A DNA stretch of 64,000 bases, from the NCBI RefSeq assembly GCF_013626205.1, contig NZ_QHJE01000001.1:2088501-2152500 (forward strand), read 5' to 3'. Below, in pieces: positions 63,820-64,000 of the stretch (positions are counted from its first letter, which is position 1; each line of letters begins with the position of its first letter). The notes beneath the pieces are model-generated. The model was given only the letters and a program-made list of their open reading frames with translations, was not told the origin of the DNA and did no database searches. The translations under genes and the position numbers were made by a program. Source of the stretch: Hyphomicrobium methylovorum (GTDB taxonomy: Bacteria; Pseudomonadota; Alphaproteobacteria; Rhizobiales; Hyphomicrobiaceae).

Positions 63820-64000
63820 TGGGGTCGTCTCCGTGGCGGGGATTCGCGGTCCAACGCCAGCGAATCTTTGAGCGTCAGTTTCCGGGGCACGCGTCAACAA
63901 ACGCTTAAGGTTCTGCTCCCGGTCGTGATAGCTGATGCAACTCAGCCCTTACGCCGCGAGCCACCGGCTTGCGGCGATGGGCGGACTCCGTGTTGGATGG
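63820..64000. other. Upstream region of the TPR lipoprotein gene at the window end
   Basis: These 181 bases should hold the promoter of the TPR gene and are cut by the window end. I see no gene or clear promoter in them. The GC-rich stretch GCCGCGAGCCACCGGCTTGCGGC near 63953-63975 could form a loose hairpin. Confidence 0.35.

Noticed and set aside
1-64000. tRNA, rRNA, CRISPR arrays, insertion sequences, prophage or toxin-antitoxin genes
   Set aside because: I looked for clover-leaf patterns, regularly spaced repeats, transposase or integrase motifs and phage proteins, and found none that I could support.

Overview
The window looks like a chromosome segment of a methylotrophic alphaproteobacterium of the order Hyphomicrobiales, most likely Hyphomicrobium or a close relative (inference). 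It is GC-rich and almost free of mobile DNA. It carries two serine-cycle enzymes: serine-glyoxylate aminotransferase, and an NADH hydroxypyruvate reductase that reads, from memory, almost like the crystallised Hyphomicrobium methylovorum glycerate dehydrogenase. It also has the alphaproteobacterial ChvI-ChvG-HprK-EIIA-HPr block facing pckA, and a complete tad/cpa pilus locus. I see no tRNA, rRNA, CRISPR, insertion sequence or prophage.

Layout. 1-6.9 kb (+): thyA (truncated by the window edge), folA, hflK-hflC-DUF2065, a Do-type periplasmic protease, psd and pssA, covering folate/thymidylate, membrane quality control and phosphatidylethanolamine synthesis. 6.9-14.0 kb (-): manC, a HerA-type ATPase, a soluble histidine kinase, then a dedicated tonB-exbD-exbB set with a His-rich secreted protein, diverging from a large TonB-dependent receptor (14.4-17.1 kb). 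17.3-19.5 kb (-): an orphan chain-length-determinant protein with a degenerate kinase domain, and a small secreted protein. 19.7 kb (+): hprA. 20.9-24.8 kb (-): the regulatory PTS and ChvGI, with pckA diverging. 26.9-30.6 kb: amidase, sgaA, DUF2853 and a thioredoxin-like protein. 30.7-32.6 kb: DUF1007 protein and zinc-binding ZnuA around a candidate Zur site. 32.6-39.5 kb (-): the full phosphate regulon phoR-pstSCAB-phoU-phoB.

39.6-46.5 kb: an Rrf2 regulator without cluster cysteines diverges from a five-gene periplasmic metal (probably iron) operon: imelysin, multicopper oxidase, dihaem COG3488-type protein, second imelysin, DUF1513 protein. 46.6-50.6 kb: rimO, a cation diffusion facilitator, a YdjM-like membrane protein and a TetR regulator. 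50.9-63.8 kb: the tad locus, with two TadE-like pseudopilins and a stand-alone secretin N-domain protein on the minus strand. A 540-bp palindrome-rich control region follows, then flp1, flp2, cpaA, cpaB, cpaC, cpaD, cpaE, cpaF, tadB and tadC on the plus strand, and a TPR lipoprotein facing back.

The least-described parts are the oxidase/imelysin iron operon, the TonB receptor whose four loops each carry a cysteine pair among acidic residues (one with six consecutive Asp), and the flp control region.
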